Shown here in pieces: positions 14,023 to 26,822 of a stretch of 64,000 nt of DNA. The position numbers and the translations under genes were made by a program. Origin of the DNA: Takifugu bimaculatus. Lineage: Eukaryota; Chordata; Actinopteri; Tetraodontiformes; Tetraodontidae. The notes beneath the pieces are model-generated. The model saw nothing but the letters and a program-made list of their open reading frames with translations. It did not search any database and had not been told where the DNA came from. Each line of letters starts with the position of its first letter. Within the stretch, counting starts at the first letter, position 1. Where the stretch lies: positions 7,570,396-7,634,395 of the forward strand of contig CP034989.1 in NCBI GenBank assembly GCA_004026145.2, in the 5' to 3' direction.

Positions 14023-15623
14023 TGCTTTAACCCCCATCAAAGCACACAGGCACACAAACACACACACTCCAGTCTTTTTTTGGAGAAAGTGAGGGGGGAG
14101 GAGTCGCATTTTGACGGAGCAAAAGCAGAAAAATACGGCAGACTGCTGTTAGCTAACAGAGCCCTGCACAAATTGAAGTAGTAATAATGCGTTTCAGTTG
14201 AAAAGAATGTGTTATTTGTCTTTTTCTTTTACTAATTAATGAGAAAATAAAAGCCTGCACCATTTTCGATCACTTGTTGTTAAAATATTTGAAAAACAGC
14301 AATTCAAAGGGACTCAACAGGGAGATGTTTTAGTGTTTTATAGACCTTTAAAGGCAAACACATCCTCACCATGTCATTGCATTCAGCCTTTTGCTTGGTC
14401 GTGTGGCTCAGTAACTTGAGCTCTGACACGTGAGTCATCATTACGCATCACCACTACTGGGTGCTGTTTGTTAAACAAAGGAAGAGCTTTCTGTTATGAT
14501 ATTCATGCAAGAGGAGTAACTGCTGTGGATAACAGTCAGGTTTATCTGTCTGCTTTTCTGTAAATGTGGTCAGACATAAGCAAATTACTCTTTGGTTGAG
14601 GTAAAAAACTAATTCTCATTCACTGTACTGGCATCATGGGGTCAGATCCTTGTACTGTTGGTAACAGAGACCTAATTTATGCTGAAATCTTAATCCTTTA
14701 ATCATATAGGTTTAAATTTGCATGATTGGGTATCAGATTGACGTTTGATTAGATGGAAAATATAATGCTTCATATAGTGATTTAGAAATTATTCATATTG
14801 CAGAAGCTCATTTAATCTAAAACCCACATTAGTTTTACTTTTAATCATGCGCACGGGTGCGGCTGATCCACTGCTCCTCCTGCTGGTCTGGTGTTCCTCC
14901 TGGAACTCTTTTATCAGATTTACATCTGTACTTGATTTTAATCCCTGTTTGAAACTGCCAACAACACCTTGTTTGAGACTGTTGTGAAATGATTGGCTTG
15001 GCCTGGTTTACCGGCCTGCTTTGGCACCCAGACCTCTCACCTCCTTATCTTACTGCAGCATATTTTGCTTCTTTGTCTCATTGAATTCAGGCGCTAGAAT
15101 CACAGGATCATCACCTTTGTAAGAACTTCAGCCTAAAACGTCCCAAAAAAAACCTGTGTCTCGCAAATTTGTCGCAGCTGGAGAGCGGTTGGGCTCTGTT
15201 TACCCCGATGCTTTCATTCAAAATATTTGCTCTTAATCACGCTTTTTGGGGCTCTATATGTGAGGCAGGTTGCGCTCCAACATTCCACTGTTATTAAAAA
15301 GGGGGTCGCATACTCTCCACTGTTGAATGTGACCTTTGTTAAAGGAATTATAGGACAATTTATACAGGGCAATGATGAACAAAAACAAAAGTCTGGGATT
15401 AAGCGGGAAAGAGAGCAATAAACAAGTGAACTCGTTAGAAACACAATAGACTGCTGTTTGTGCGTGTGTGCTTTATAACTATCAAACCCATCAAAGTGCT
15501 TTGACTCAAGTACCGGTACACAGTAGTTTAGGGTTTCAGGTTGCAGTCTGTAACTTAATGTGCACAATTATCAATAATCTGTTGTCAGAAATCGAGTAAA
15601 CATAGACTAATATGTGGAATCTT

Positions 15624-15760
15624 ATTTGTGGGTGCTGGAGTCTATCCCCAGCAGACACAATTAGAGTCTCCAGCCACCCTAATCAGCATCTATTTGGACT
15701 GTGGGGGAAACTGGAGTACCTGGAGAACACAGGTACGGAGAGCACGGAGAGGCTACAAGC
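15624..15760. repeat. Decayed teleost interspersed repeat fragment
   Basis: The phrases GGTGCTGGAGTCTATCCCCA, TTTGGACTGTGGGGGAAACT and GAGTACCTGGAGAACACA, in this order, match the widespread fish repeat that carries 'ctggagtctatcccagc ... tttggactgtgggaggaa ... ggagtacc'. This copy is shortened inside. The family was assigned from memory. Confidence 0.55.
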
Positions 15761-16001
15761 GCTGATCATGGAGATACATTTGCTGAGGAATCTACACAAA
15801 AAAGAATCTACAGTTTTACTACCAGATGTGGCCAAATGAAGGGCCTGAACGGCTATCTTTATAGCCACGTTTCAGGCTGCTATTAATTTCTGGAGGTCAC
15901 CTTTCTAAAAATGAATCATACACAGTTCAGTACCACAGCCATCAGGCCAGCAGTCAGCAGTGTTTCTCATCTGTCAGCCGCAGATGTTGAAGAAATTGCC
16001 C

Positions 16002-16065
<64 letters not shown>

Positions 16066-16069
16066 GTGT
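16002..16069. repeat. (GT)n microsatellite
   Basis: An almost uninterrupted GT dinucleotide run of about 34 units with one GC interruption at each end. It creates spurious His/Thr-repeat open frames on the other strand. Confidence 0.95.
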
Positions 16070-16539
16070 TAAATGAGTTGTGACCCACGGCTGTTTGCAG
16101 CCTGTGGGCCGGCGTGCGAGCAGCGACTCTGCAAGAGAAAAGGGACAAAACGTCAAAAACAAACGGCGGTGAAAGAGTGAACCTCCCTGCTCATCATCAT
16201 CATCACGGGCCCATTCTTCCTCTCTCAATTGCAACTGAATCGCCCCGGTCTCATTACAGATTATTGCTTCGGCAGAGTGACTCTCCCCTTTCTCTCGCCT
16301 TTCTCCACACAGTCCCTCTCTTGATTAACATTTTCTGCTAGGCTTCACACCAAAGGCACAACCTGTGCGCTTTAAAGGCAGGGTGAAAAAAAAGCCATCA
16401 AGCGCTGGAGTGGAATCAGATAAGGCTATCAGGCAGAAGGCTTTACTGCCTCGGCTTTGTCCCGCTGCTCCACCCGCACTCGCTTCCTCCCTCAGCCTCT
16501 CACTCCACTGCACCTTTTGTCCGTCTGATTCCCCGGCAG

Positions 16540-19500
16540 AGTGTTCCCCTCAGCCTGGGACCCCTGAACTCGCCCGGCACCACCGCCCCGCTGCTGCATG
16601 TGTGGGTCCACCAGAATTGCCAGCTAGGCTGATGCTCCCTCACGACTCCGTAGGTCTTTGTTTAATTAGTTTGACTTTTTTCTGACTGGCCTTCCCTTTA
16701 AATAGCTGGATATGCAGCAGGTTTAATAAAAAGTTGTGTGCTTATGAGGTGTACCGAAAAGACAAAGTATTAGAAATGTATCAAAATGCAGTAAATGCTT
16801 GAAGGTCTACTTTTAAACACTGAAAATTTCAAGCGCAGAAGCCATGAAGTCTTTTTGTACATATTCTTTCAGACGTCTTTTCCTTACCAATCATCAATAT
16901 TTTTCAGTCTGTGCGTTTGTGAAGGCTCATTTTTGGATCTTTGGAGACTTGCTGATTGGAAACTAATGACAAATGTCTCTTAAGATCACTGGCCCTCACC
17001 CTTTAGATACCATTTCTTTAGATCGAGATGGGAATTAAGTGAAAGTATTTTATAATTTCAGAATAAAAGTAGATAGAGCAGGTGTAGACGTAAGATGATA
17101 CGTTTATAATCTCTTCACACAGTTAATTGGTTTGTGACGGTATACTGCACCAACATTGGCCTTTTACTAATAAATATATTCATGTGTGTGTTCTGGATTC
17201 GCTGAAGTCGCCACAGGTCAACAGCTAATTCTACTCCAGATGGTCAGTGGACCTAAACCTCAGCCACGTGATAAGGAGGTGTTGGATCCATTCACTGTGT
17301 TACACAATCCGCGTTTTTCTCTTCAGGGGATCAGCCAGCGCACCGGCGGAGCCTCCGTGTGAATGTTCTGGTCTCTTTTGAAGAGAACGGGCTTTAAATC
17401 CCAGGCCGGGACTTGGCGGCGGCTGCGCGTGCAGCGCCGGGTCCTCCTCCTGCAGCCGCTCATCGCCGCAGATATTTGCAAACAGATGCACGAAGCCGAC
17501 TTTTTGATCAATCATGCTTTAACAAGTCAAGTTGACTGGACACGAATGTAAGATTTTGCATTTGAAAGGACGCGACCACTGAAGGCCTGGTTTTGATTAG
17601 GCCTAAGCTGATAAATGGAAGATTCAAACTGCCCCCCTACCATTGCAGAGAAACCCCAGAGGTCCAGGGGTTTAAGTCCAGACTGATATCAACTCTGTTG
17701 CTCCTCTTTCTTCTCCGAGCCAATGAATGGATCCATTATTCAGTCGACTCATTCTCATCTTCTAAATTGAAGTGGCAGCAGCTTAAAAGCCCCAATTTTC
17801 TACCCCCCGCCTCCTTTTTTTATTCCAAGTCATTCTCCCTCACACATTTGGCCCACTGAAATATTCATGCATGTGTTTAGTCTCAGTTTGCCCCCCACAT
17901 CTTCTCTTGCTCGCCTGTTATATGCGTATTTCAGACATTGAAATCAAAGATTCCACCGAGCTTCAGTGCTAATTGAGGAGGCAATTATTGATTTCTGCAC
18001 ACCAACAATTTTGTATATTGACAGGATTTGTAAATTGACCGAGGCAGACATTAAAAAACGCAGCTAAAATAAGATGATCAGGAAACTGCCGTTGTTTTCA
18101 ACACCAGTTGAAATATTGTCACTTCACTTTTTACATGTGCAGTTGAATGGAATTTACTTTTTATGTGCTTTATGATTTACACTCCTCCTGGATTCCTGCT
18201 TTAATCGTTTTCCACCACATTATGGTTGATTTCAAGGTCTTCGCTACTGAGTCTCCAGCATCTATTCAGCCATGTGCCATTATCCCCCCGACCTCCATCA
18301 CCACCAATCAAGGCCGAATGGACTCCCCGTGAACCCCTGGCCCTGTATTGTCCATCGTCCATGACCCCAATGTGACCAGAGGAGAGGAATATTGTCCTAA
18401 TCCTCCCTGACACTGGGTTTAGGCAGAAGCCTACTGTTGGTACTATGGCTGAAAATCTCTTTTCTACATCTGATAGTTATTTTCTGCTTTTGCCTTCTTC
18501 TCTTTGCAGTTGACTTTTTAGCAAAATACTGCATTTTCAGTCAGGAGAAGCTGGCTGACTACAGAAGAGCGTTTGAAGAAGTAAGTGTAACGGCACTTGA
18601 GAATCACTTGAATTCATGCTCATGATGTTTTTATTGGCACATAATTAGAGGTAAAACCAGTATTTTTCTTAATAAAGAACAAAAATGATGAACCGGTTTA
18701 GAGTTGACTAGGCTGCTGATCATTTAAACCAGGGTGGCTTAAAGATGACCTTTGTGGTGATGAGAGCGAGGGTGTGGTTGCTTGCAGGCCGACAGTGACG
18801 GCGACGGCTACATCTCCTCCATTCAGGCTCTACTGGCTCTGAAAAACATTGTCCCCGCAGAGCTGCTCTCTGAAGAAGAGGAAATCTACGTTTACAGGGT
18901 CGGTTTTTACTCCGTTACAAATAACTCATCGCTTCCACGCATGTTTCCTACAGAGTAAACCTGAGCGAGGCTCTTCACGGAGCCCTAGTGAGACGTTTCT
19001 CACAAAATGATCAGGTAGAAACAGGAAACTTGGTATCATTCATCCCCTCTCTTCTCTTCTATCTCAGATCCTGGAGATGGTGGATTTCAAGGTTACAGAT
19101 GGGCTCATAGACCTGCGGCTCTTTGCTGTGATCTCCTGTCTGGCGCAGAAAATAGCCACCCTGGAGTAAGTGAGTCAGAGGAGACACACTTCTCCATTAA
19201 AGCAGGACGAGGAGTCCCTGACCTGCCATAAATAAGAACAGAAAACAAAGTGTACGCAAGTTTGTTCCGCTGATTTGCTCGTCGTGTGTGGGGCTCTTTT
19301 TGATCCTCTTCCTCAATGGCCTTCAAATATTTTTATGTGGCCAGTCAATGGCCTCTGTGTGACACCGTGACCATATTTATGATTTAAACGGGACAATTTA
19401 ATAGTTGTAGTTCTGATTTTAAAAGAGGATTTGAATTGAAAGAAGGAGAAAGTAAATATTTTGAGGGAAAATTCTGGTTGCAACATTTTTTGCAAAAAAG

Positions 19501-22500
19501 TCCAACCAAGTCCGATTCTCTTTGTATCGGGCGCATGCTTCTTCATATTGGCAGCTTCATATTGGCAGTTTCTATTGTAGGGTCTTGTGAGAACATTTGA
19601 ATTCAGGACGGCTGTGTCAGCGACGGTCGGTGGCGGCCCGTGTTGAACCCTCCGCAGACAAAAGGCACCGTTCTGATTTAAACTCAGCCCTGCCGTCTCT
19701 ACATTTCACCCCATATGCCGCAGATTCCCACACACATCGCTCCTTCACCCTGCCCTGGGGTGTATAGCTTCCTGCAGACAGGAGTGTGTGGAGCCAACCC
19801 AACTCTGGAGGTCTCCCAGGGTCAAGGCGTGCTCCCAAAGCCCTCACCCAGCAGTGAGAGCTCCCTCTCAGCGAGGACAGGGCCAGGGTCATGGGTCCTC
19901 TGATTTACGGCCAGTCCTTTTGTGCTGTGAGTTAGAGGAGGCCTGTAGACTGCCGGCCCCACTGGCACAGGCAGACCAGGGTGGCTCCTCTCTATAGAGG
20001 CAATTATAGTAATGATAATGAATGACCATATTAAACCTCTTCACAAAACTCCTTTTTGCTATTTGAATAATAAGACGATAGCAGATCAGCATTCATAATG
20101 CCGGCTCCTGAACAAGGAGAAAACAATATCTTCCTTCTGTCGTCTCATCCGCAGCTGCACTAAATCGATCCTCTTACCTGTTTCAGTTAATCCTGTTGCC
20201 TCTAATCCTGTTTTAGAAATAAGTTGCAACTGTAGTTACACAACCAGCGAGGCTCGGAAACCGGAGTCGGCTCTTCCCGTAAATTTTTGTATAACCATCT
20301 TATGTCATTAAATGTGGTATCTCACAGCTGCAAAAGTTAGTTAACAACAACAACTAGTTTCAAATGAATGAATCCTTTTCCTTTGTTCAGCTTTGACATG
20401 GTTGATAGACCTGACTAAATAAGGTCGAATCTTTCTCCATCTCCAGACCGAATCTCTGGAGCTCAGTCAGATTGATCTTTGGGTTCTTAGTTACCTCTAT
20501 GACCGAAGATCCTTCTCCCCCAGCTGTTCAGTTTGTTCTGAAAAGCAGCTGTAAGAACCAAGCCTCTTCTTTGTGAGACTGCCGATCTCTTCGAAACCAT
20601 AAATGAAGAAGGGTTTTTTCATAGCCTTGTCCAGGTGTGTGTCTTGCTCATTTCTGCTCTGATATGCACATGAGTGTGACAGTAAAGTCTCTGGATGTTG
20701 ATGTTTAAATTACATTTTAGGGTTTTTTTATTATTAATTTGCAAATATTTCTAAAATTTTGGGTTTGGGTGGTCCTTGTGTGGTATTAAGTGTAGATTAT
20801 TGGGGGGAAAATGTAAGAGGGTCTGAACAGAACTGTACCTACTGTACCAATGAGGCTAATGGACTCAGAAATGCCTGAATGTGCCTCATCATCTTCCTCA
20901 TGACATGACGCGTCAGAGCCAGGAGCTATTATGGTTCTCAACAGGCAAGATTCTGCAGGGTTTTAGGTGCACTAGTGGCCTGAAGTGCCTCTGCCGCAAC
21001 GCCCATCTGCCCCCCCAAACTACTGTGCTGCCTAACAAGCCCACCTCACACAGCACCACAAACCCTCAGGGCAAGTCACACGATCTGCCAAGGAGCACAT
21101 TTCAATACAGGCTTCCCAAAAGGATCACTTTCACCCCTTGTTGCTTGGATTTTGTGAGCATGCATGCATGAGTGCGACTGTAATCACTCTGTCATCAGGT
21201 TCCTGAAAATAAGACTTCATGAGTCAGGGTTGGAAGAGAAAGCATGAGACAACAGATCTCAGCAGAGTGTGACAAAATGAGTCCCCCCCCCCCTCCCAGG
21301 CACCAGAGAGGTCAGCATGGTGTCGCAGCCCGCTTAAAAATATCCAAAAACAACTCTCGATTCTAGGTCAGGACATGTTTGCATCCCTCGCAATGTCGCC
21401 ACGCCCCAAAGAAGAGACCGCCAAAAGTTTTGTTACGTAAGCATGCAGGTCTGCTGTGGTTCCCAGCAGGGTGCCATAGCGGGGCCCACAAAAGAAAATG
21501 GGTTAGGCTGCTATTATATCCCCCCACAGCGCCATCACCCATCCCCATGCTCCTCGCTGATGCTAGCCATTATCACGCCAGTGTCCTTAGCAGACCAGCG
21601 TTTGGACTCTTTTACTGCAAACCAAGTGCAATTAATGATCATTAGCTGCCCTGTCTCGCTTCATCCCGTCATGGCTGTGGTTGGAGGACGACAGCCAATC
21701 ACAGCGCTGGGAGCACTCAGGCGTGCGTTGCACTCGTTGGCCCAGCGCTCGTCCATTCTTCCCTCTGGCAGGAGAGGAGGGGCTCATTAACACCGGGCTC
21801 TCATTAGAGTAGGGTCGGCCGTCGCTGTGCCACACGCTGGACTGAAGAGGGTCTGTCCCAACACAATCGCCCGCGTCTCCCTCTAATTATTCAACCAGAC
21901 CTAGATTTTTGCTGGGTTGCAATCGGACCACCACCGCGTACCCCAGTAGCTCGTTCCCCTCCCCAAAAACCTCAGCACACTTGCACAGCTCCCCCCTCAC
22001 CCCAAAACCAGAGCAGTTTTATCCGTTACTGTGGCGGGATGTCCACGTGTGCCTGGGTATTGTTTGGCAGCCGGGCCACTGTGAGCAACCACAATGGGCT
22101 CAGAACACTTTACCATCACAACAACACAACATCGCACGAGAGCCCCGCCAAAAAAACAGTGGCCTGGATTCATGTGCGACGCATTTACCAAAAACATCAC
22201 TTTATTTTGTTGTGACGAGCGTCAGTTTGGATTGTGGAACACTTCAGGATGCAGCTAGGTGCAAACTAATTATGCCAACTTAAGACTGAATGTAAAACTG
22301 TGCAGAAAATGGACCTACTGAGGAAGAACTTCAGTAGTTTACTCACTCAGATTAATTTACTGTGTTGCTGTTTGTTTCCAGCGAGTTTATGCGATCGCTC
22401 ATCAGCAGCATGGACTTCCACTCATTGGAAGCGAGGCTCTTCAAAGTGAAGGTAATACCAACTTTTCCTGAATTCTCCTAAACCAACCTCTGCTGTCTGA

Positions 22501-23545
22501 CATGTGCGAGCTGCACTTTTACGCTCGACTGCATCCTTGCGATGCCAGGTTCAATCTCAACTTTGGCCGCATTCACGGCACAAACGTCACTCTTTCATGG
22601 CACCGTGGGTATAATTACAATGAAATAAATACTGGTAAACACTTTGAAGAGCAGTTCTAAAGCTCTCTTTGTAAAGCTAGCTTTTATACCAGAGACCATA
22701 TGCATAGAAATGAGGGAAGTGAGATGCAGTGAGAAAGAGAATGGGTGCTTTTCCCTTTTCATAGATTAGCACGGGCCTAATCTCATTAAAGTGCCCAGCA
22801 GTGAACATGCCGTCCACTCCTCCCACCCCTGTAATCAGCCTGAGACACACAGCTCATCTGAGATGGACCGGCATCACCCTACCAGCACGCTCACAAGCTG
22901 GGCCCTCCCTCTTTCATACAGGGAATTGCTGAGCGGCACGAAAGCCTGTGGCCAGGGGTGTGGAAACTGAGCCTCTGGCCAGGTAGAGGAGGCTTTGTAA
23001 TTACAGAGCTGTTAGGGATAGGGTTGTTAACTGGAGAGGCCTGTGAGGGGGGGGTGCTGATTGCCAGAAGGATTATCCCCCCCTCCCCCACACCGCCTCC
23101 TTCTGCCCCAACAATTATTACCTCGATTGCATTAACTGTGCAAACAGGTGCACTCAAAACGCCTGGAAACAGGTCGGAGTAATCTGAAGCTCCCCACAGG
23201 AGCACACAAAAAAGCCCACACGAGCGCAGAGCAACACACGCGGCTTCGGCGTCAGGCTGCCACCCTTTTTTTCTATGCTAACCGCTGTCCCAACTCGCGC
23301 AGCAACTGTTCCTGTGTCTCCTGGATGAGCAGCGAGGAGATGCCACAGGTCAGCAGGGCTTCATCAGTCCAGAACAGCTGCTGCTGGAACTGAAGGCCGG
23401 TGGGATCCATCTGGAGCAGGAGGCCACCATCCTAAGGAAGCTGCGGCACATTCCACCCCTGGACCTCCTTGACTTTCTGGCCCACCTTCCTCTTTTCATG
23501 CTCATCCATAATTCAGTAATCTCCAACCCTTTCAATGACATCTGA
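16540..23545 (+). CDS. EF-hand domain protein, 3' part (six exons), unnamed
   Basis: Exons: 16540-16653 (least certain), 18510-18580, 18788-18898, 19068-19165, 22382-22451 and 23303-23545 (TGA stop). All have GT/AG borders and phases agree throughout. The joined product (about 235 residues) starts with a Pro-rich stretch, then VDFLAKYCIFSQEKLADYRR. Next comes an EF-hand with loop DSDGDGYISSIQ, whose position 12 is Gln, not the usual Glu. A second, degenerate helix-loop-helix follows around EMVDFKVTDGLIDLRLF. A third EF-like segment lies around QGFISPEQLLLEL, with a loop lengthened by extra residues. The end is hydrophobic (LLDFLAHLPLFMLIHNS). Known EF-hand biology suggests Ca2+-dependent or structural protein binding; that is inference. 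I cannot name the family. The 5' exons were not found. The gene runs towards ascl1a, tail to tail. A 3.2-kb intron (19166-22381) separates exons 4 and 5. Confidence 0.75.
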
Positions 23546-24547
23546 ACCAAGCAGCGGGATTTATTCCATATTTACCTTCAATTTAACACTAGTTAAAGCT
23601 AGTTAGCAGGTGATGACAACTTTTATAGATAGATTTTAATTTTAAAATGCTCCTGTCAATGGACGCCTGCAGCCATGGCTGCAGTAACCACACAATCCAA
23701 CCAACAATTGGTTTTCGTCCAGGCATTGACTCATACTTTCTGGAACTCCAATGCCTCAGAGGCAGCATCATGTAAATTATTCTGACACAAGCGGGTGCGT
23801 ATTGTCTGGGAGTGAAAGAAAAACAACATTGGAGGTGGCCACTCAGACTATCCAACTTAATCAAGGCTGATGAATGATATTCAATAAGATATTCAACTTA
23901 TATAGTTTGAGCCTTTGTTTCGCCTCAGTTCTGCCAATTAGACATGGCCGCGCTCTCCCGTGGCTCGTACACGCTTGACAGACCGCCAAACAGGAAAACA
24001 TAATAGGCTCTGACAGGCTGCAAAAGCAGGGTTGTCAGATCAGGGACGTCCCGTAAGAGGCGTTTGTCATCATGAACTGAAACCCTGTCGCCGTAAAAGT
24101 TGCTTTAGCAACAACTTTTAAGTACAGATTTAAGAATGATTTTACTGTTTTTTTAGGTTTTATTGTATTCTTCATGTCTTTACAACTTAAGGAGGCTATA
24201 TAGACAACACTTTTTATCTGTTACATAGTGTTGTTCACTTATCAAAATATATACTAACTTTGAAAAAGAGAGTTCAGATTATGGGAAATACGTGTTTGTA
24301 GATCTTGATTTCAGTTTAACAAAACTTTAAATGTAAATGCATTTTTTTGTTATAAATGCTGTGTAGGCGTTAGCTTATTTGAAAAGAAAAATCTCATTTG
24401 TGGCATTTGGTTGACTTATTTGGTGGATTGGACTAAATAAGACTGTAGGCAAAACTAACATTTTGTGATAAAACACTGCATATTTAGAAATTCTTGCAAC
24501 AAATGTCATTAATTTGAGTTGAAGCTGTTTTTAAGTGCCATAATGAA

Positions 24548-24553
24548 AATAAA
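24548..24553 (+). terminator. Candidate polyadenylation signal AATAAA (EF-hand gene)
   Basis: An AATAAA hexamer about 1 kb after the EF-hand gene stop codon, in AT-rich sequence. A second A-rich hexamer lies near 24593. Nothing else confirms use. Confidence 0.3.
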
Positions 24554-25633
24554 AGATGTTTCGTTAGAGAGTAAGGGTGACAATTGGAAAACAAATAAAA
24601 ACCAAAACAAATATGAATACATGTTGGCACTTATTTCTTTCTTCTGAAATTCAGATTTGAATATGGAATGTTGACTTTTTTACTTATAGATCTTTAAGAG
24701 GGATATTGTTGGAACATTCTTGGGAAAACACGGAGGGAAAACTGACAGTTTTATCCTTGTTTTTTCCAAAATTATCTGGCCTCCATCGACCTTTTTCCTC
24801 TGTTTAGAGATTGTAAAATGTTCCACATTTACAACTTTTTTTTGCTATGCGAATCCCTCCACTTAGGGCCCCCTAGTGGCCCCTGAAACCGTCGCTTTAG
24901 AACAGCTGTTATGCACGCGCATCTCTCACAATAACCGTGAACGCGCGCCCTGCCCCTGCCGCCCCCTCCTTGATAAACTGTTTTATCACTCTTCCACAGA
25001 TTTTCTGATCTAATCCGGCGTTTTAAACCTGTTTGAAAGAACTTTTTTAAACACGCGCGTACAGAAGGACCAGGCTTTCCCCTCGTTCCCAGGTGGGTAT
25101 TGTTGCGTGTTGGACGGCAGGCTGCTGTCAGGAGGCACACGCCATCAGCCAGTGGAGTTTGTGTGTCTCCACTCAACCAGCCCACAACCCCCCCATTCAC
25201 TCATTAAAGCAGACACGCGTCTGGCTGCTGCCCCCGGCTCTACCTGTCAAACTTCGTTTTGCAGAAGTACAAATTCCACTTCGAACTACTGTTGGTGGTC
25301 ACCAAAGCGCACTAACGATCCCTCCATCTCTCTTTTGAGCGGGCAAATGCTTTAGTTTAAACTTAAAAAAAAAAAAAGTTTAAGGTTGTTTTTTGACAGA
25401 AGCTTAAACCTATAAATGAATGTGTTTTTCTTCTGTTAAACAACTTTGAAGTGACGTTCAGACTCTCTTCTTCTTTTTAACTCTATGAATGGATCGTAAT
25501 GATGTGGGTACGCAGCATTAAGAGACGCTGCAGCGTTGCAGCTTCGTCGTTGGGTGTATTTCAGGACATTTCATAGCTGCGCTTTGATGCATAAACTTTA
25601 CGCGCCTGGTTTATGTTTTGCTTATGCGCGCAA

Positions 25634-25672
25634 GATAAGATAGACCTTTATTAGTCCCACTGAGGGAAACCC
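25634..25672. repeat. Short interspersed repeat fragment
   Basis: The phrase AAGATAGACCTTTATTAGTC followed by CCACTGAGGGAAA resembles the common teleost motif 'atagacctttattgtcccac..ggggaaa' found at the end of many fish retrotransposon copies. Only about 40 bp is recognisable. Confidence 0.45.
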
Positions 25673-25908
25673 CACAATTGATAACTTCTGTTGTGTAAAG
25701 CTTGGCCAGTGAGATGCTGAGGGCTTTTTGAGTCTATATTTATGCGTGCGTAAAACATGCGTAAAAGTTGAGCTTCTTTTTTTATTGTCGGTCGTAATTC
25801 ACTTCGTAATTCATCCCTTTTTCTTCCAGTTATCTATAAGATGTTGAAAAGTGAAATCAGCCCCGCTCCCGAACACAGAACATGGAAAGTCATTCTATAG
25901 CAAATCAT

Positions 25909-25914
25909 TTTATT
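25909..25914 (-). terminator. Candidate polyadenylation signal for ascl1a (AATAAA on - strand)
   Basis: The + strand TTTATT is AATAAA on the ascl1a strand. It would give a second exon of about 800 nt, a normal size for an ASCL1 3'UTR. Another TTTATT lies nearer, at about 26447, so a shorter form is possible. Confidence 0.4.
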
Positions 25915-26101
25915 ATCGGACTAGAAAATATGGTTAAAAGACTCATTTTTAACATCTGTGTTTGTGAAGACGGCAGTAGAAAGAGACAATAGCTCGGTTT
26001 GGATAAAAGCTGCATAAGTTTTGATCATTGAGAAGTTGGTATAATGCAATAATAACATGGTTTTGCTATTAAATAAGACACATCGGTGCTAGGAGAAAAC
26101 A

Positions 26102-26120
26102 ACGGAGTGTCAAACTCCGT
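26102..26120 (-). promoter_or_regulatory. Short hairpin in the predicted ascl1a 3'UTR
   Basis: ACGGAGT, five bases, then ACTCCGT: a perfect 7-bp stem with a 5-nt loop, inside the predicted non-coding exon 2 of ascl1a. Function unknown. Confidence 0.3.
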
Positions 26121-26717
26121 CAAACACGAAGAGCCAGAGAATAATAGACTACACGTCTACATAGGCAGGAGGTATAGAAGCAACTTCGATATATATATAG
26201 ACAAAATATATACAAAATTATGTGTACAAAACATCTATAAATCTCTTACATACAAAAATATTTAATATACTTTAAAAGGCGTTTCGATATAGAATTTCAT
26301 AGAATAAAATCCGCGTCTTGGAAGCATTTTTCTGAGAGGGTTTACCAAACGGTCTGTGTTCTGTGATTGGGTTTAGCATAGTTGAAGAGCGACGTGTTTA
26401 CTAGCGTTTAAACGTTGCTGCCGAAGAGCTGGAATTCATTTTGGTGTTTATTTCTGTTTATCACGGGCAAATGCACAGAAGCCTGGATTCCCACGCTGTC
26501 AGGAGACCCGTCTTCTATAATCCCTTGCGCTGACCTCCGGTCTGGTTTCCCCAAGCTTTGGGACGTTAAGGCTGTGTGTATCTGTCAATGTCTTGGAGGA
26601 CTGGAGGGCGTTAAGGATGCGGGGCCAAAACCCCGCGCGTCTTTTGCTTGAGGACCGCCAGCCTCCTCCGGGCAATCCCAGGCGCGCTCCATCAGCAAAT
26701 TGACTTTCTCCATAATT

Positions 26718-26807
26718 CTGTAAGAGCAAGAAATGAAAAATGTTAGGTCACTGTTTGAAATCTGATTTGGTTTTGCATACCGCTGTTTGAGCTGGAGGAT
26801 CTCTTAC
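26718..26807 (-). other. ascl1a: Small intron in the ascl1a 3'UTR
   Basis: On the - strand the donor GAG|GTAAGAG falls 15 nt after the ascl1a stop codon, and a TTGCTCTTACAG acceptor follows, giving a 90-bp intron. Vertebrate ASCL1 genes are known to have a single-exon coding region with an intron just after the stop, so position and signals agree. The second exon is entirely non-coding. Confidence 0.8.
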
Positions 26808-26822
26808 CTCATACACAGATGC

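Larger units (their letters stand above)
12690..16539. other. Non-coding stretch between the left-edge gene and the EF-hand gene
   Basis: No supported coding exon was seen. The stretch holds a GA-rich run near 13633-13651, a 2 x 26 bp tandem repeat (13971-14022), a decayed interspersed repeat near 15624-15760 and a long GT microsatellite (16002-16069). The missing 5' exons of the EF-hand gene could lie here, but I could not place them. Confidence 0.5.
23546..25889. other. 3'UTR/intergenic stretch between the EF-hand gene and ascl1a
   Basis: No coding exon was recognised. The first kilobase is probably EF-hand gene 3'UTR. The remainder is AT-rich, then GC-richer near 24,840-25,200, and contains one repeat-like fragment at 25,634-25,672. 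Confidence 0.45.

Noticed and set aside
15954..16234. Open frames rich in His-Thr repeats on the - strand
   Set aside because: Produced by the GT/CA microsatellite; no splice context or family similarity.
17332..17548. GC-rich segment with CTCTTCAG acceptor and GAAT|GTAAGA donor upstream of the EF-hand gene
   Set aside because: Its open frame ends in phase 2, which does not fit the exon at 18510 (needs phase 1). The exon at 16540-16653 fits instead. It could still be a 5'UTR exon.
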